A stretch of 64,000 nt of DNA from Pelodera strongyloides (Eukaryota; Nematoda; Chromadorea; Rhabditida; Rhabditidae). The DNA is taken from assembly GCA_036852015.1 (NCBI GenBank), contig JAANDG010000171.1, forward strand, positions 147,001 through 211,000. Reading direction: 5' to 3'. This document shows, one piece after another, positions 25,701 to 36,785 of this stretch; position 1 is the stretch's first letter, and each line of letters opens with the position of its first letter. The position numbers and the translations under genes are program-made. The notes beneath the pieces were generated by a model. The model had not been told where the DNA came from, did no database searches, and saw only the letters and a program-made list of their open reading frames with translations.

Positions 25701-28700
25701 CCATGGTATCTTAGGGTCACCTTTTGAGATGTGTTAATTGCATATCCTCAATAAACCTTTATATAACCAAATATCCAACCATTTGCGACTCTTTGTAGTG
25801 CTGGGGGTGAGATTCTAGTTGGTGGTGTACTCAGCAGTGTGCGTCGGGGTGTGAACGGAGCTTGTTCTCCACTGGCACTTCCACGCTGAGGATAGGAAGG
25901 AGAGGTCCTACTCTTTTGTGCTGACAGTGATGAATCGCCTAAAGTGCAGCTTCATTTCACCTTTTCTTACTCCACATTTCCAAATAATACTTTATTACTT
26001 TACATTACTAAATATTTCTTCAGTATAAATCTGCACTAATTACTAAATATTACCGCAGTGTCACTGAAATAAGGTATTTATAATCAGGTGATCCTTGCTT
26101 GACTGGGCGAATCCTCTAGGCGCCGATAACTAACATCAAGGCGCGCTTAACCCTTACTGATAGGGATTAATAATTTTCAAAATACAAAATTTTCTTCAAT
26201 AGTAGGATAGAAAACACGATAATAAAAAAGTACCAATTTTAGCTAACGGAGAAGTCTTCAGTCCATCCGAAGCTAGCGGTTTCTGCTGTGGTGGACGTGG
26301 ACGGTATGGAATGTTGTTAGGTCTCTGTGAAGATGTCACCGGCACGCGACCCGCTGGATTCAGTGTTGTACGACGATGTCCGAATACTTGACCATGGTGC
26401 TGAGGGCGAAGTTGAGCTGAAGTGATTAGTTCATTATGAGATAAAAATAAGCTCCTATGGTCCCTAAGAAATTTCGATTCACAGCGAAAAATTCTTTCAA
26501 GAGACCTAGTAAGAAACAGAAACAACGTGAAGAACTCAAGAAGACGCAATAAGCTGTGTTTTTTTCTGTAAGTTCGAGGTTACGTAAGCTACACGTCCTA
26601 AGTTATCGAATCGTAGTAGTAGCTGTCAGATAAAGGTTTGACACCAAGCCAAGTTTTATACAAAACGCCTTCAAGCGCAAACAATTTCCGTTGAAAAACC
26701 ATGTGTTTCACACGGTTAATTTGAAAACTAATGTATAATCTGAAAACTAATGCTCATTCATTGAATTTTCTAGCAATAAGAATTTTTCGTGATGTTTCAT
26801 TTCTCGTTCCAATATACGCTATTTCTACCACGCTCAAAATCTCTCTCGTTATTTGTCTTTCATCTATTCATCTCTCTTCCACATATTTTTCCGACGGTAG
26901 TGAAAAAATAACAATACATACCAGGTTGTTGCTTTACGGCCCTCAGGCTGTCAGATGGCGGTGTACGGTTATTCGATGCTGTAGTGCCTTGAAGGTAGGT
27001 TACCGATCCTGAAAAAATACCGTAAATAAGTGATATAGTACTAAATTTGGTCCTTAAATTTTAGCATTGCTGGTGAGAAAAACGACGGCGCGCAGATACG
27101 GATATAAATTCGTCTGGTATATCCATATCACTCAATTACAGTATTGAGCAGTATGGTGATGTCGGTTGCCTTATCGCTATCGTCACTGTTTTGTTACCGT
27201 ATCACTAGACACAACAATTTATATCATCTGAGTCAATACTACTGAATTTGTTACCGTATCACTAGACACAACAATTTATATCATCTGAGTCAATACTACA
27301 TTCACTAAACGTTATGCGAAATCCGTGAATTTTATTAAACTTACTTTGAAACGGTTTCCTCGCGGCTGTAGTGAGCCTATCGACCACATTTCCGACCATA
27401 TTAACGCCACGACGAAGGGTTGTGGGCTTTTGCTGACCTAAAATTATTGTTTTCTTGTTCCTCTTTTTGTTTGTTATAATTCAATAGTGTTTTTGATGAA
27501 GCCGGGGAATTCTTCAACAATGAAAATAAACATTGAAGTTAAACTGCTACTGAATAGTATTCAACGATAAGTAAAAGTATCTATTCCACGTTTAATAGTA
27601 GACTAAATGATTAAAATTCATATATTAATATTTGTAGTAGATCGTAGTTCATTTTCTATTTAACTTGTTTGTAACTATGTCCTTTAGAAATCGTTTGGCT
27701 TCAGCACAATTGGCTTTGAGCTATACCTTCAGCATTTGGCACTGGTACATTACGGGGCGAAACGTTGCTAGTCACTGGTCTTCTGGGGATCGTTGTAGAC
27801 GGAGGTCCTGGCGGAGAACGTCTGAACGTGCCACCTGGAAAATCGGATTACCGAATGGAAATATGGAAAAACGAAAATGTAATAAGGGTTTAGTGTACAA
27901 CATGTAAATCAACACAAGATATGGAGTGACACAAAATACGCTTACATTATGCAGTCATAGCGCTTTATAGTATAACTATAAAGAACAGACCCGCTTTTCC
28001 AGCTGGTGCAATCGAATTGCGTGCAATTGGCGCCCTCGGTGGTCTAAATTGAAGATCGTATCACGTTATCACGTAAAAAGCGGTAAAGCGAAATACCGGC
28101 CGGTTTTTGAAACACATCTCAAGTACTTGCATTCCTATGCATTTATGCAACGTGGGGTCTAATTGTGGTCTAGGGTTTGTTCTAATTTTTGCTCATTTGC
28201 ATATGCTGCCTAAGAAACCAGGTGTACGCAGTGCGTTTCAAAAACCGGCCGGCATTTAGCTTTAAAGGGAATGTCAACACATTTCGCGGCTCTGTGATAT
28301 AAGCACAGGCTGGGAACAAAATCCAGGTTCTGTGGCCCAAATAGCTCTCCAATGTTAATCATTTCCCCACCGTGCATTATTCTTCTTAGCAGCATTTGTT
28401 GCTTCTGATGAGGCACTTTCTCCTTTAGGCGCGACCTGTTCCGGCTTTGAAACTGGGGTTTCAATTGGTTCTGAAAACACGAAGATATATGCACATGCAA
28501 CGATTGACCAAAACCTAGTTAATCTTCCTGAGATAATCAATTAATGTTAATTATTATTATTAATTAATAGAGGAAATTTTTGTCAGTGCGCAGCGCATAT
28601 ATTCGAACGCGCAATAGGGGCAATGGTTTGGGCTCTTATACTATTTAGAGGAGGTACGGATTGTTCTAAAATTTACCGATAAAAGGCGAACAACAAAAAC

Positions 28701-28748
28701 GTCATAGAAACAAGAAACAACAAAGACTGTACCTTTAGTGGTAAGCAT
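19741..28748 (-). CDS. Aurora-type Ser/Thr kinase, in phase with a long Ser/Pro-rich N-terminal region
   Basis: Exons 5' to 3': 28748-28733, 28470-28371, 28043-27991, 27834-27727, 27437-27345, 27008-26922, 26416-26234, 25938-25780, 25550-25408, 25153-24983, 24743-24491, 24251-23493, 23192-23101, 22917-22837, 22541-22431, 22185-22090, 21853-21717, 21615-21478, 21272-21150, 20958-20853, 20658-20545, 20297-20211, 19866-19741. Every junction agrees in phase, giving about 1,111 residues. The last eight exons encode an Aurora kinase domain: [40 protein letters not shown], the activation segment [15 protein letters not shown], and [18 protein letters not shown]. The family phosphorylates spindle and chromosome proteins in mitosis. 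The first about 760 residues are disordered-looking, rich in Ser, Pro, Lys and Arg, with three 18-residue repeats (type [14 protein letters not shown]) at 24024-24177 and an acidic coiled-coil-like stretch ([20 protein letters not shown]). Aurora proteins are normally 300-400 residues. It could be two genes: an internal start exists at [13 protein letters not shown] (exon 22541-22431), and a stop would be met if the 23192 exon were not spliced at 23101. Confidence 0.75.
19889..20075. repeat. Inverted-repeat element, family 1
   Basis: TAAAGCGAAATACCGGCCGG at the left, CGGCCTGTATTTCGCTTTAA at the right, in the kinase intron between exons 20297-20211 and 19866-19741. Confidence 0.9.
22600..22765 (-). 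repeat. Unnamed dispersed repeat, copy 2
   Basis: Reverse complement matches 2938-3070 over about 135 bp: GAAAATTTACA, TATTTTGGAACTACAC, TTTTCATATTATATATGCA, AAATACGGTAG, CAGAATCAC and CTTGGAAA in the same order. Lies in the kinase intron between exons 22917-22837 and 22541-22431. Confidence 0.7.
27193..27299. repeat. 50-bp direct repeat
   Basis: GTTACCGTATCACTAGACAC and the following 30 bp are repeated exactly at 27193 and 27250, spacing 57 bp, in a kinase-gene intron. Confidence 0.95.
28084..28265. repeat. Inverted-repeat element, family 1
   Basis: Termini TAAAGCGAAATACCGGCCGG and CCGGCCGGCATTTAGCTTTA. Core belongs to the subtype with CAAGTACTTGCATTCCTATG, shared with 34293-34476 and 54674-54843. 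Confidence 0.9.
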
Positions 28749-28830
28749 TGTTCGCCCACATTCGAAACCTGCAAACATATTTTTTTGCTGTGAACATATT
28801 ACCAGGATAGCATCTTTTTCACCGCATCAC

Positions 28831-29096
28831 TAGGGCGCGTTCGGGATTGATTTTCCGAAAGGAAACTATGAAAATTCATCGTTCGGGATGGACATTTTGG
28901 AAACGTTCTAATACTTGGAGAAAACAAAAAATACAGTATGAATTAGCATGGAAAAGAACAAATTAGCATGGTTTGCATGCAAATTCATACTGTGTTTTTT
29001 TGTTTTCTCCAAGTATTGGAACGTTTCCAAAAAGTTCTTCCCGAACGATGAATTTGCATAGTTTCCTTTCGGAAAATCAATCCCGAACGCGCCCTA
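28831..29096. repeat. Inverted-repeat (MITE-like) element with TA flanks
   Basis: Arms of about 120 bp start GGGCGCGTTCGGGATTGATT and end with the reverse complement, flanked by TA on both sides. Lies between the divergent kinase and HSP20 genes. Confidence 0.85.
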
Positions 29097-29959
29097 ACTA
29101 CCTTTACGTCTGTTTCTGCGTAAGTGTTGGCTTATTCTTGGTTATAAATTATCCTATCAAGGCGTTACTTATTGTTAGTGAACAAAAACGCACACAAACA
29201 AACCTTTCAATACTCAAGACGCCAAGTTTCTTCCAGTGAGATTTTACTTCTGATTTGCTCAAGTTTTCCATACAAATTTGCATGAAATTAGAATAGCATT
29301 ATTTCCTAAGTGATGTTGATTCTATTGCAATGAAACTAAATAACTTACGTTTCACATGATGTTTTTATAGGAAGCCTAAAACATTTAATTGCTGAATGGT
29401 TCTTTCATAATTCAGAAATGTTTTCGACTTCGGTCGCTTAGAACCAGATGTTTTATAAACAATAACTTGCCATGTAAAATCATATCCATTTTAGTTAACC
29501 TTTATTATGTAAAAAATTACATAATTATGAGATATTTAAACTGTTGTGGCCAACAGATCTTTGTTGCTAAGAATAAACATAATAAGAATACCACGGATAT
29601 TATTATTTCAATTTCTGGCCATTTCGTAAACAAATATAAGAAGTGGTCTCTGTTGAAATACAGACACTTTCGTAATGTTGTTCTTTCAAAGTTGTTTTCT
29701 CTCAAATAATGCACTATTTTCGGGGGGGTTCCCTGCACTTTAAAAACCCAAAAGTAGTTCTATAAACAACAACAAAAAGACTACAGGGCGGGAAACAAAT
29801 CATAGACCACCGGGATGAAAGAAGGGTATAAAAGAGCTGTCTTATAGTGAAGTTACCATTTGGTGAAAAGCTTTCTCAATACTCCCTCACTGTGTACCCA
29901 CTATTATAAAACGGCTGAAACATTGCTATTTGCACGCTGAAAATGTTCATGATTTTTGT
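29097..29959. other. Intergenic stretch between kinase gene and HSP20 gene
   Basis: AT-rich, no exon signal. A short open frame at 29389-29709 has no recognisable feature. Confidence 0.5.
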
Positions 29960-30130
29960 TTAAAGCTAAATACCGGCCGGTTTTTGAAACGCATCGAGTA
30001 CACCAGCACTCTTATACAGCTTATGCAAATGAACGTAAATTAGAATAAAAAATAGAGCAACTTTGCATAAATACGTAAGAATTCAGCTGTCCACGATGTG
30101 TTTCAAAAAACAGCCGGTGTTGCGATTTAA
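29960..30130. repeat. Inverted-repeat element, family 1
   Basis: TTTAAAGCTAAATACCGGCC at the left and AGCCGGTGTTGCGATTTAA at the right; some 250 bp upstream of the HSP20 start codon. Confidence 0.85.
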
Positions 30131-30381
30131 TTATACCATTTATTACCATACGTATCTAAACTGTAACCTAGTTTATATTATATGAACTACAACTGTTGGA
30201 GACAAATTAGTGATATTATTTTATTGATATTAAACGATGATTTGATGCAATTAAGCACACTATTAACTTTAATAATTTCCTTTGAGACGTAAAAAATGTG
30301 CAGTTTCTTTCGGACGCCGGAAGATCCAATCTTTATTTTTATATAGAAAATATAATATATTATAAGAAAGCTATTCACTAA

Positions 30382-33294
30382 ATGTCTTTTTCAGATAATC
30401 GTAATCCAAGCAAACAGCGAATAATGTCTCTTTACCCATACCAGACTCAGTTCACTTCTCGTTTCGATCAAGAGGTATTTGTTGTAAATACTTATAAAAA
30501 TTGTATAATTGCGCTTCCTTAAAGGGACAGGCCCATCAAAGTAAACCTATATTTACGATACGTCCATAGTGACTATCAAGCATTTTTATTACAATATATA
30601 CAAACTAAATTTCACATTTATTTGCCATTGAAAACTTTTTTCCGATGCGCTCTGCTCAAATGTATACCGTAGAGCCGCAAATATCCTTGTCGTCAATGCA
30701 AATTTATCGTGAAATTATAATGCGATTAAAATTTGCATATATAGCTTTGAAATCTGCAGTTTTATGGTATACATTTGAGCAGAGCGCATTGGAAAAAAAG
30801 TTGTCTAGGGCGAATAATGGTGAAATTTAGTTTGTATATATTGTAATAAAAATGCTTGATAGTCATTATGAACGTATCGTAAATGTAGGTTTATTTTGAT
30901 GGGCCTGTCCCTTTAAGTAAGATAAATGATTAGTAATATCCAGTAATTTCTTCGTTGAATGAAGTATTTTGTTTACTCATCATCGCTATTTCTAGTGTTG
31001 TCGAAAACCAGAATTTTCAATTAAATAATTAAAGTTTTTTTGCTTCGCGCCGAAACAACATGGTGTTCAAGACCGTATTTGAATAGCCCAGTTGCTGTAT
31101 ACTGATTTTCAAGTGAGCTTGACCCTTTAAAGCGAAATGCCAGCTCCTTTGGAAAATTTGCATATGATAAGCAAATCCTATGTATCCTATGTTAATTTTG
31201 CGCGATAGCCGTGGACGATCGCGCAAAATTAGCATAGGATACATAGGATTTGCTTATCATATGCAAATTTTCCAAAGGAGCTGGCATTTCGCTTTAAAAA
31301 CAACCATATTAGTGTGAGCCCGAAAAACTAACGTCCAACAAATGTTTTTTTCTTTAGATAAATTCGTTCCTCCAAGATATGAATGCCCGCAGTAATGAAC
31401 TTACTCCATACTGGAGTGGCCAGAATGAATTGCTCGACTTTGGAAGAGAGGCTGTGAGTTTACCTTGCAATTCACAAAAAAATAGTTTCCGCGGCCCTGG
31501 TGCGGCTTTGTGTGAGTAAATCACTCGCTTGTACCACTTTTTTCATGAATTGCTCGACTTTGGAAGAGAGGCTGTGAGTTTACCTTGCAATTCACAAAAA
31601 AATAGTTTCCGCGGCCCTGGTGCGGCTTTGTGTGAGTAAATCACTCGCTTGTACCACTTTTTTCATGAATTGCTCGACTTTGGAAGAGAGGCTGTGAGTT
31701 TACCTTGCAATTCACAAAAAATAGTTTCCGCGGCCCTGGTGCGGCTTTGTGTGAGTAAATCACTCGCTTCTACCACTTTTTTCATGAATTGCTCGACTTT
31801 GGAAGAGAGGCTGTGAGTTTACCTTGCAATTCACAAAAAATAGTTTCCGCGGCCCTGGTGCGGCTTTGTGTGAGTAAATCACTCGCTTGTACCACTTTTT
31901 TCCTCCCCACCCACACCGCTGGTGTAGTACAAATTGAACAACGCGAACGTTTGATGGTGCGCACGAAAAAAAGGCTCCCGCCGCACCATGCGAACTGCCT
32001 TCGCCAGGCTCTCGCCAGGTTCTTGCTAGTGCCAAGAGTACCCTTTTGCGAAGATATAGCGTCGCGCCAGGAACACGTCGCACAAGATGCACGAGCCCAG
32101 TTTCGCCTTGAAACTTCCGAGTTTTGTCAATTCAATGCCGCTAACTCCAATGGCGACGCGCTGCACGGTATCCTATCCTGACTGACAGTCAATAAATAAA
32201 TATTTTACTCTTCAAAAGCGTGTACCTTTATACAAGGGTGTGAATACGGTTTCACTGTTTGCTTAAGACATGTACCGCAGAGGTACTGAGCAGTAGGCGA
32301 CGAGTTCCAGATGACAAATTGCTCGACTTCTTCGGGCTAGGGCCAGGAGACGTCGAGCACTTTGAACGTGGAATGTATAAAGTCCTATAAATAGAGGAGT
32401 ATCACTCCAATCAATAAATCGTTACTTCCTGGTCCTGGCCCGTAGACGTCGAGCAATTTTTCATCTGGAACTCGTCGCCTACTGCTCAGGACCTTTGCGG
32501 AACATGTCATAAGCAAACATTGAATCTGTATGTTCACCCTTGAATAAAGGGTGCACGCTCTTGAAGCGTAAAAGCGTAAAAGAACTTATTTATTTATTTA
32601 TACTTGTTCCAGGTGACGAATGACAGTACCCGTTTCGGAATTGCCCTCGACGTATCCTCGTTCCATCCCTCCGAGTTGAGAGTGGCACTTGACGGAAGGG
32701 ATATGGTAATTAAAGGAGGTCACAGAGAGGATCATTATAAACAGGTAGTGTTGAAGGAAGTAGAGAGAGAGAGAGGAGAGAGAGAGTGAGTGAGAGAGAG
32801 AGCGAGAGAGAGAAGGAGAGAGAGGAGAGAGGAGAGAGGTGAAAGGAGAGAGAATATAGGCAGGTAGTCTTTTTGTTTAAAAGAAAAGACAAGATCGAGC
32901 TTGACTTTTTTCCTGAAATTTTTTTCCTGGTTACAACCTCACTGTTCCGGTACTTATTTTACCTATTACGTAATGGAGAAAAAAGTAGTCGTTGATCCAG
33001 TTGCAAGGCTACCAAGGAGGTTTTGGATTTGCAAACGATGTTCACCGGCTGCGACCTGCTTATCACATCTTAATTTATTCCATTCAGGGCGCGCATCAAA
33101 CCCAGGCGGCAGCCTTCGAGCGTCGCTTCAGAATCCCAAGCGACGTGGATCCCTCGCTTCTGAAGCCGGCACTCGACAATCGGGGTATTCTGGTGATTGA
33201 TGCTCCCAAGGCAAGAGTTCCCCAACAAGAACAGCCAAGGGACCTCCCCGTGGAATTCACCGAGGAACAGAGAAGACAGTCTCTTCAGGAGTAA
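30382..33294 (+). CDS. Small heat-shock protein (alpha-crystallin/HSP20 family)
   Basis: Four exons in phase: 30382-30474, 31358-31453, 32613-32744, 33088-33294, giving 175 residues. The N-terminal region is short (MSFSDNRNPSKQRIMSLYPY onward, with TPYWSGQNELLDF). The alpha-crystallin domain runs from about residue 64: FGIALDVSSFHPSELRVALD, MVIKGGHRED, then FERRFRIPSDVDPSLLKPAL and the conserved GILVIDAPK strand, followed by a Pro/Gln/Glu-rich tail. These proteins are ATP-independent chaperones that hold unfolding clients as oligomers. Introns are packed with repeats: a snapback element and a 400-bp inverted repeat in intron 1; a four-copy tandem repeat that includes the end of exon 2, then a 365-bp inverted repeat, in intron 2; a GA tract in intron 3. 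An alternative longer fourth exon (from about 33005) keeps the frame but fits the family less well. AATAAA at 33862-33867. Confidence 0.9.
30519..30916. repeat. About 400-bp inverted repeat in HSP20 intron 1
   Basis: Ends TTAAAGGGACAGGCCCATCA and TGATGGGCCTGTCCCTTTAA; arms remain similar inward through TTGTAATAAAAATGCTTGAT and GCGCTCTGCTCAAATGTATA. Confidence 0.9.
31127..31297. repeat. Snapback palindrome element with family-1 termini
   Basis: Second copy of the 10266-10436 element: TTTAAAGCGAAATGCCAGCT to AGCTGGCATTTCGCTTTAAA, nearly perfect arms around a centre with GATAGCCGTGGACGATC. HSP20 intron 1. Confidence 0.95.
31425..31902 (+). repeat. Four-copy 119-120-bp tandem repeat spanning an exon end and its splice donor
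   Basis: Units start at 31425, 31545, 31665 and 31784 with ATGAATTGCTCGACTTTGGA. The first unit contains the last 29 bp of HSP20 exon 2 and its donor GAGGCT/GTGAGT; the other three repeat that exon piece and donor inside intron 2. Copies are almost identical. Confidence 0.95.
32205..32570. repeat. About 365-bp inverted repeat in HSP20 intron 2
   Basis: Arms share TTCAAAAGCGTG/CACGCTCTTGAA, GTTTGCTTA, ACTGAGCAGTAGGCGACGAG and TTGCTCGAC in opposite orientation. One arm also occurs at 60639-60738 inside a cct-4 intron. Confidence 0.9.
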
Positions 33295-33395
33295 AGAGTT
33301 GATATGAATATCACAAAATAATCGTATCATCAATTATGGTACTCGGTGGCTAATCTAGCTATGCATTCCTGAATTCGTTTTGCCGCTTGCTTTGT

Positions 33396-33554
33396 TTAAG
33401 CGAAACACCGGCCGGTTTTTGAAACGCTTCGTGATCAACTGAATTCTTATTTATGCTAAGTTGCTCGAATTTAACTCGATTTTTTATTTTAATTTATGAT
33501 GAGCTGCATAAGACTGTACTCGATGTGTTTCAAAAACCGGTATTTCGCTTTAAA
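33396..33554. repeat. Inverted-repeat element, family 1
   Basis: Left terminus TTTAAGCGAAACACCGGCCG, right terminus ACCGGTATTTCGCTTTAA; lies 100 bp past the HSP20 stop, within its probable 3' UTR. Confidence 0.85.
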
Positions 33555-34137
33555 CTGTGACATATGTCATACGCAAGCCTGATTTTCATCTAATGGCCTG
33601 GTCCTTATAGGACATTTTGAGAAACTATGATTGTTACTATTACTAACAGTCTTCCCATAAACAAAAGTTGATTACAAATGTGCTTTACAACTTTTCTTGT
33701 TGTATAACAAGGGTTCGCAATGTACATAGTGTCCATATTGTTTTCTTCGAAAAAACTTCAAATCCCCAAGCGTAAACTACGCTAGAAGTTGTACATTTGC
33801 TTTACATTTTGCTTGTTTTGTCAATATTGTAACTACCGATCTAATTACTCATTTTTTAATGAATAAAGTATTTGTTCTGTCTTTTTGTTATTCCAACCAT
33901 GTGTATTTAATTAAATAAAGAAGAAATAAGTATTGTTTTTGTGGTTTAGAGTCACTTTCAATCCCCTATAATGGAAGGCACAGCTCATCGTCGAACAGAC
34001 AATTACGCGTTGATGTGCTCAAGCTGCCATCGGGTATAATTGCATAGAATTTGGATGATTGAGAAATCGTGAAATGAATATTCCCACTAAATTATGTGAG
34101 GAGATCTCGGCACCTAGATTTGGTTCCATTTCTGAAT

Positions 34138-34476
34138 TAAAGCGAAATAGAAAAAAAAAAGTTTTTTAAACGCATTTATGCAAATGAACACAAATTAGAA
34201 TAAAAAATCGAGCTAAATTTGAGTAATTTAGTATAAATACGTAAGAATTCAATTGTCCACGATGCGTTTCAAAAACCGGCCGGTGTTTCGCCTTAAAGCG
34301 AAATACCGGCCGGTTTTTGAAACGCATGTCAAATACTTGCATTCCTATGCATTTATGCACCGTGGGGTCTAATTGGGGTCTAGTTTTTATTCTAATTTTT
34401 ACTCTTTTACATATGTTGCATAAGAAAGAAGGTGTACGCAATACGTTTCATAAACCGGCCGGTATTTCGCTTTAAA
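34138..34476. repeat. Two family-1 elements placed back to back
   Basis: One copy at 34138-34297 and another at 34293-34476 share the junction TTAAAGCG. The left copy has a disrupted left terminus (poly-A run replaces the CCGGCCGG block) and the H-type core; the right copy has the ACTTGCATTCC core. Confidence 0.9.
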
Positions 34477-34753
34477 TGGATTTGGCTATGTTTTGATTAT
34501 CTTCCAATCTTGTTGTACCTTTTCGGAAGAGCGCTGACGATGGAGACGTTCGGGGGTACAAAACGCAGGTTTACTTCCCCGACTCCGATACAGGTTTTGT
34601 GTGAATACAAAAAAAAATAAGCGGAGTTTTTATAAAATATCTTATTATATAAAAGAGTAACTGTAGCCTAATTTGCATACCGATGTGCGTTACGAAATGC
34701 AAATTTTCATGTTCGGGTATAAAAAGAGTGTCGCAACTCAATATTGAATTATG

Positions 34754-35170
34754 TATGCACCAGCCGTTCGAAGAGCCCTACGGGCTCTTCTCCGACTGGA
34801 GGAATCGACGTTCGGCCGATTGTTACACACTGTTCAAAAAAAAATTTCATTTATGTTTATGTGGAAACGTATAATTTGGTTCTCGACGTTTTTGCAAATC
34901 ATGCAAATTTACTATCGCACTTCTCTTCTCCTATAATATCTCCTATAATATCCTCGACATATAACCTAGCATAGCTCAACAGGTAGAGCGTTGGACTGTG
35001 CATCGGGAGATTGTGTGCTGCTGTGGGTTCGAATCCCGCCAGCCGCAAAGATTTTGTATGTTCTCTTTCGATTGTGAATAGAAAATTTTCTTTATGAAAG
35101 GATTTCGTTATGTTCACACAAACAAAAAAGTAAACTCTTCTCCTTTATATGATAAGATATGCAAATGTTT
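34754..35170 (+). mobile_element. tRNA-derived SINE-like unit, copy A
   Basis: Contains, in order, two strong hairpins (GAAGAGCCC/GGGCTCTTC and a TCGGCC-type stem), then a tRNA-like region at about 34970-35046 with A box TAGCTCAACAGGTAGAGC and B box GGTTCGAATCC, then a conserved 3' segment TAGAAAATTTTCTTTATGAA through TAAACTCTTCTCCTTTATAT. The tRNA-like part has a CTGTGCA loop (His-like GTG) but poorly paired acceptor and anticodon stems, so a functional tRNA is unlikely. Copy B follows at once. Confidence 0.65.
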
Positions 35171-35222
35171 CCTATTATGTGAATTTCTTATGATACGTTT
35201 GAAACTTTGTATATATATATAT

Positions 35223-35690
35223 ACCAGCCGTTCGAAGAGCCCTACGGGCTCTTCTCCGACTGGAGGAATCGGCCTTCGGCCGATTGTTTCCCTATTTAAA
35301 AAAGAATAGCTACAAGGTAAAAAGTTAACTCTCGTCTTTTTCTCCTCCCACACATTCACACGTCTCTGATTGTGGAAACGTATAATAATCAGTTTGGATC
35401 TTCACTCGACTAATGCTCTACCATGCAAATTTGCCATTGAAGGTGTTGTATGTAGGGGAGAGGATTATCCTTGCCATAAGCTAGCATAGCTTAACAGGTA
35501 GAGCGTTGGACTATGAATCGAGGGGTTGCGCGCTGCTGCGGGTTCGAATCTCGCCAGCGTCAAGATTTTGTATGCTCTTTGCCAATAGAAAATTTTCTTT
35601 ATGAAAAGATTTCGTTATGTTCACACAAACAAAAAAGTAAACTCTTCTCCTTTATATAATAAGATATGCCCATGCTAAACCAATCATATT
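35223..35690 (+). mobile_element. tRNA-derived SINE-like unit, copy B
   Basis: Same order as copy A: hairpin pair at 35225-35286, tRNA-like region at about 35484-35563 (TAGCTTAACAGGTAGAGCG and GGGTTCGAATCTC, loop CTATGAA), then the same 3' segment. Similarity to copy A is high at both ends and low in the middle spacer. Confidence 0.65.
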
Positions 35691-36624
35691 TCCACGTAAG
35701 TCGCCTCAGGCGGCGTGAGCCGACTGGTGTAATATATAAACATAAATACATATATACACTTCGAACTAAGTCGACATAAAGTTGATATACGTTTTCTCCA
35801 TCGTCACCACTTATCCGAAAGAATGATGTTCAAGAACCCCCGCAGTGAGCAACGTAAAGTGAGGGCGTGAACTTTAAAACTCTCTTTCGTTTGCCTTTTC
35901 ATGCTTAATTAAAGGGTTTTTTTCGTGCGCATCCTGGAAGATATATAGACTTTTTTTGCATTACTTTCTTTCCTTCGCTTCTGCAGCAGAACGTGTTGTG
36001 ATGATTCATTCAGCAACGTGTTTTGTTGCGCCGCGGAATTGACACTCAACAATATGAATCGTATCAGTCTCACATCATCTATGTTCATATCCCGTTGTAC
36101 ATAAAACAGTTTTCCGCCAACAAGTCAAAATATAAGTATACAGAGAATAGTCCAACACAAATATGATAAGCTTTAGTCAAAATATCACTTCTCAATATAA
36201 CCTCCTCATATTGTTTTACTTGAGAAAAACACCGCGTGAGAAGCTGAGCCTCTTGAGTGTGCGTGTGCTAGCTTATGTCTTATGTCCTTATCGGCGTTCC
36301 TCCTCTCCCTTTCCACATTTTTTGTTACCTTCTACCTACCTACAAATGTTGCAGTGAAATAGAACTAAATGTAGGATATACGCCTAAATAAAAAACCTCT
36401 GACCACCTAGCCTAGCTCCCACCCTAGTTCTAGGTGGGACACTAGAAATAGCTAGTGTTCTCTGTCAAAACCAATGGTGTGTTGAGCTTACTTCTTTTTT
36501 TCCAAAAAAAAAAGTGAAAACAAGACGGTGTTTTCGCACATTTTGTGATTTATCTGTCGACATTTTGGCAGGCTAACCCATATTCAGTTTGAAAAGTCAT
36601 AATAGAAAATGTCATAATAGAAAA
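35691..36624. other. Gene-free stretch
   Basis: A GTCGCCTCAGGCGGCGTGAG hairpin lies at about 35699-35730 next to copy B. A repeat shared with 23232-23340 and 57370-57490 (ACCGCGTGAGAAGCTGAGCC onward) starts at 36226. No exon found. Confidence 0.5.
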
Positions 36625-36785
36625 TTTAAAGCGAAATACCGGCCGCTTTTTTAAACGCATCAACTGAATTCTTGCTTATTTATGCTAATTTACTCGAAGT
36701 TAACTCGATTTTTTTTATGTTCATTTGCATCAGCTGCATAAGAATGCTAGTGTACTCGATGTGTTTCAAAAACCGGCCGGTATTA
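36625..36785. repeat. Inverted-repeat element, family 1
   Basis: TTTAAAGCGAAATACCGGCC at the left; right end AAACCGGCCGGTATTA has lost the last bases of the terminus. Confidence 0.85.

Noticed and set aside
31789..32181. 130-codon plus frame in HSP20 intron 2
   Set aside because: It starts in the tandem repeat and runs over the intron; no coding signature beyond it.
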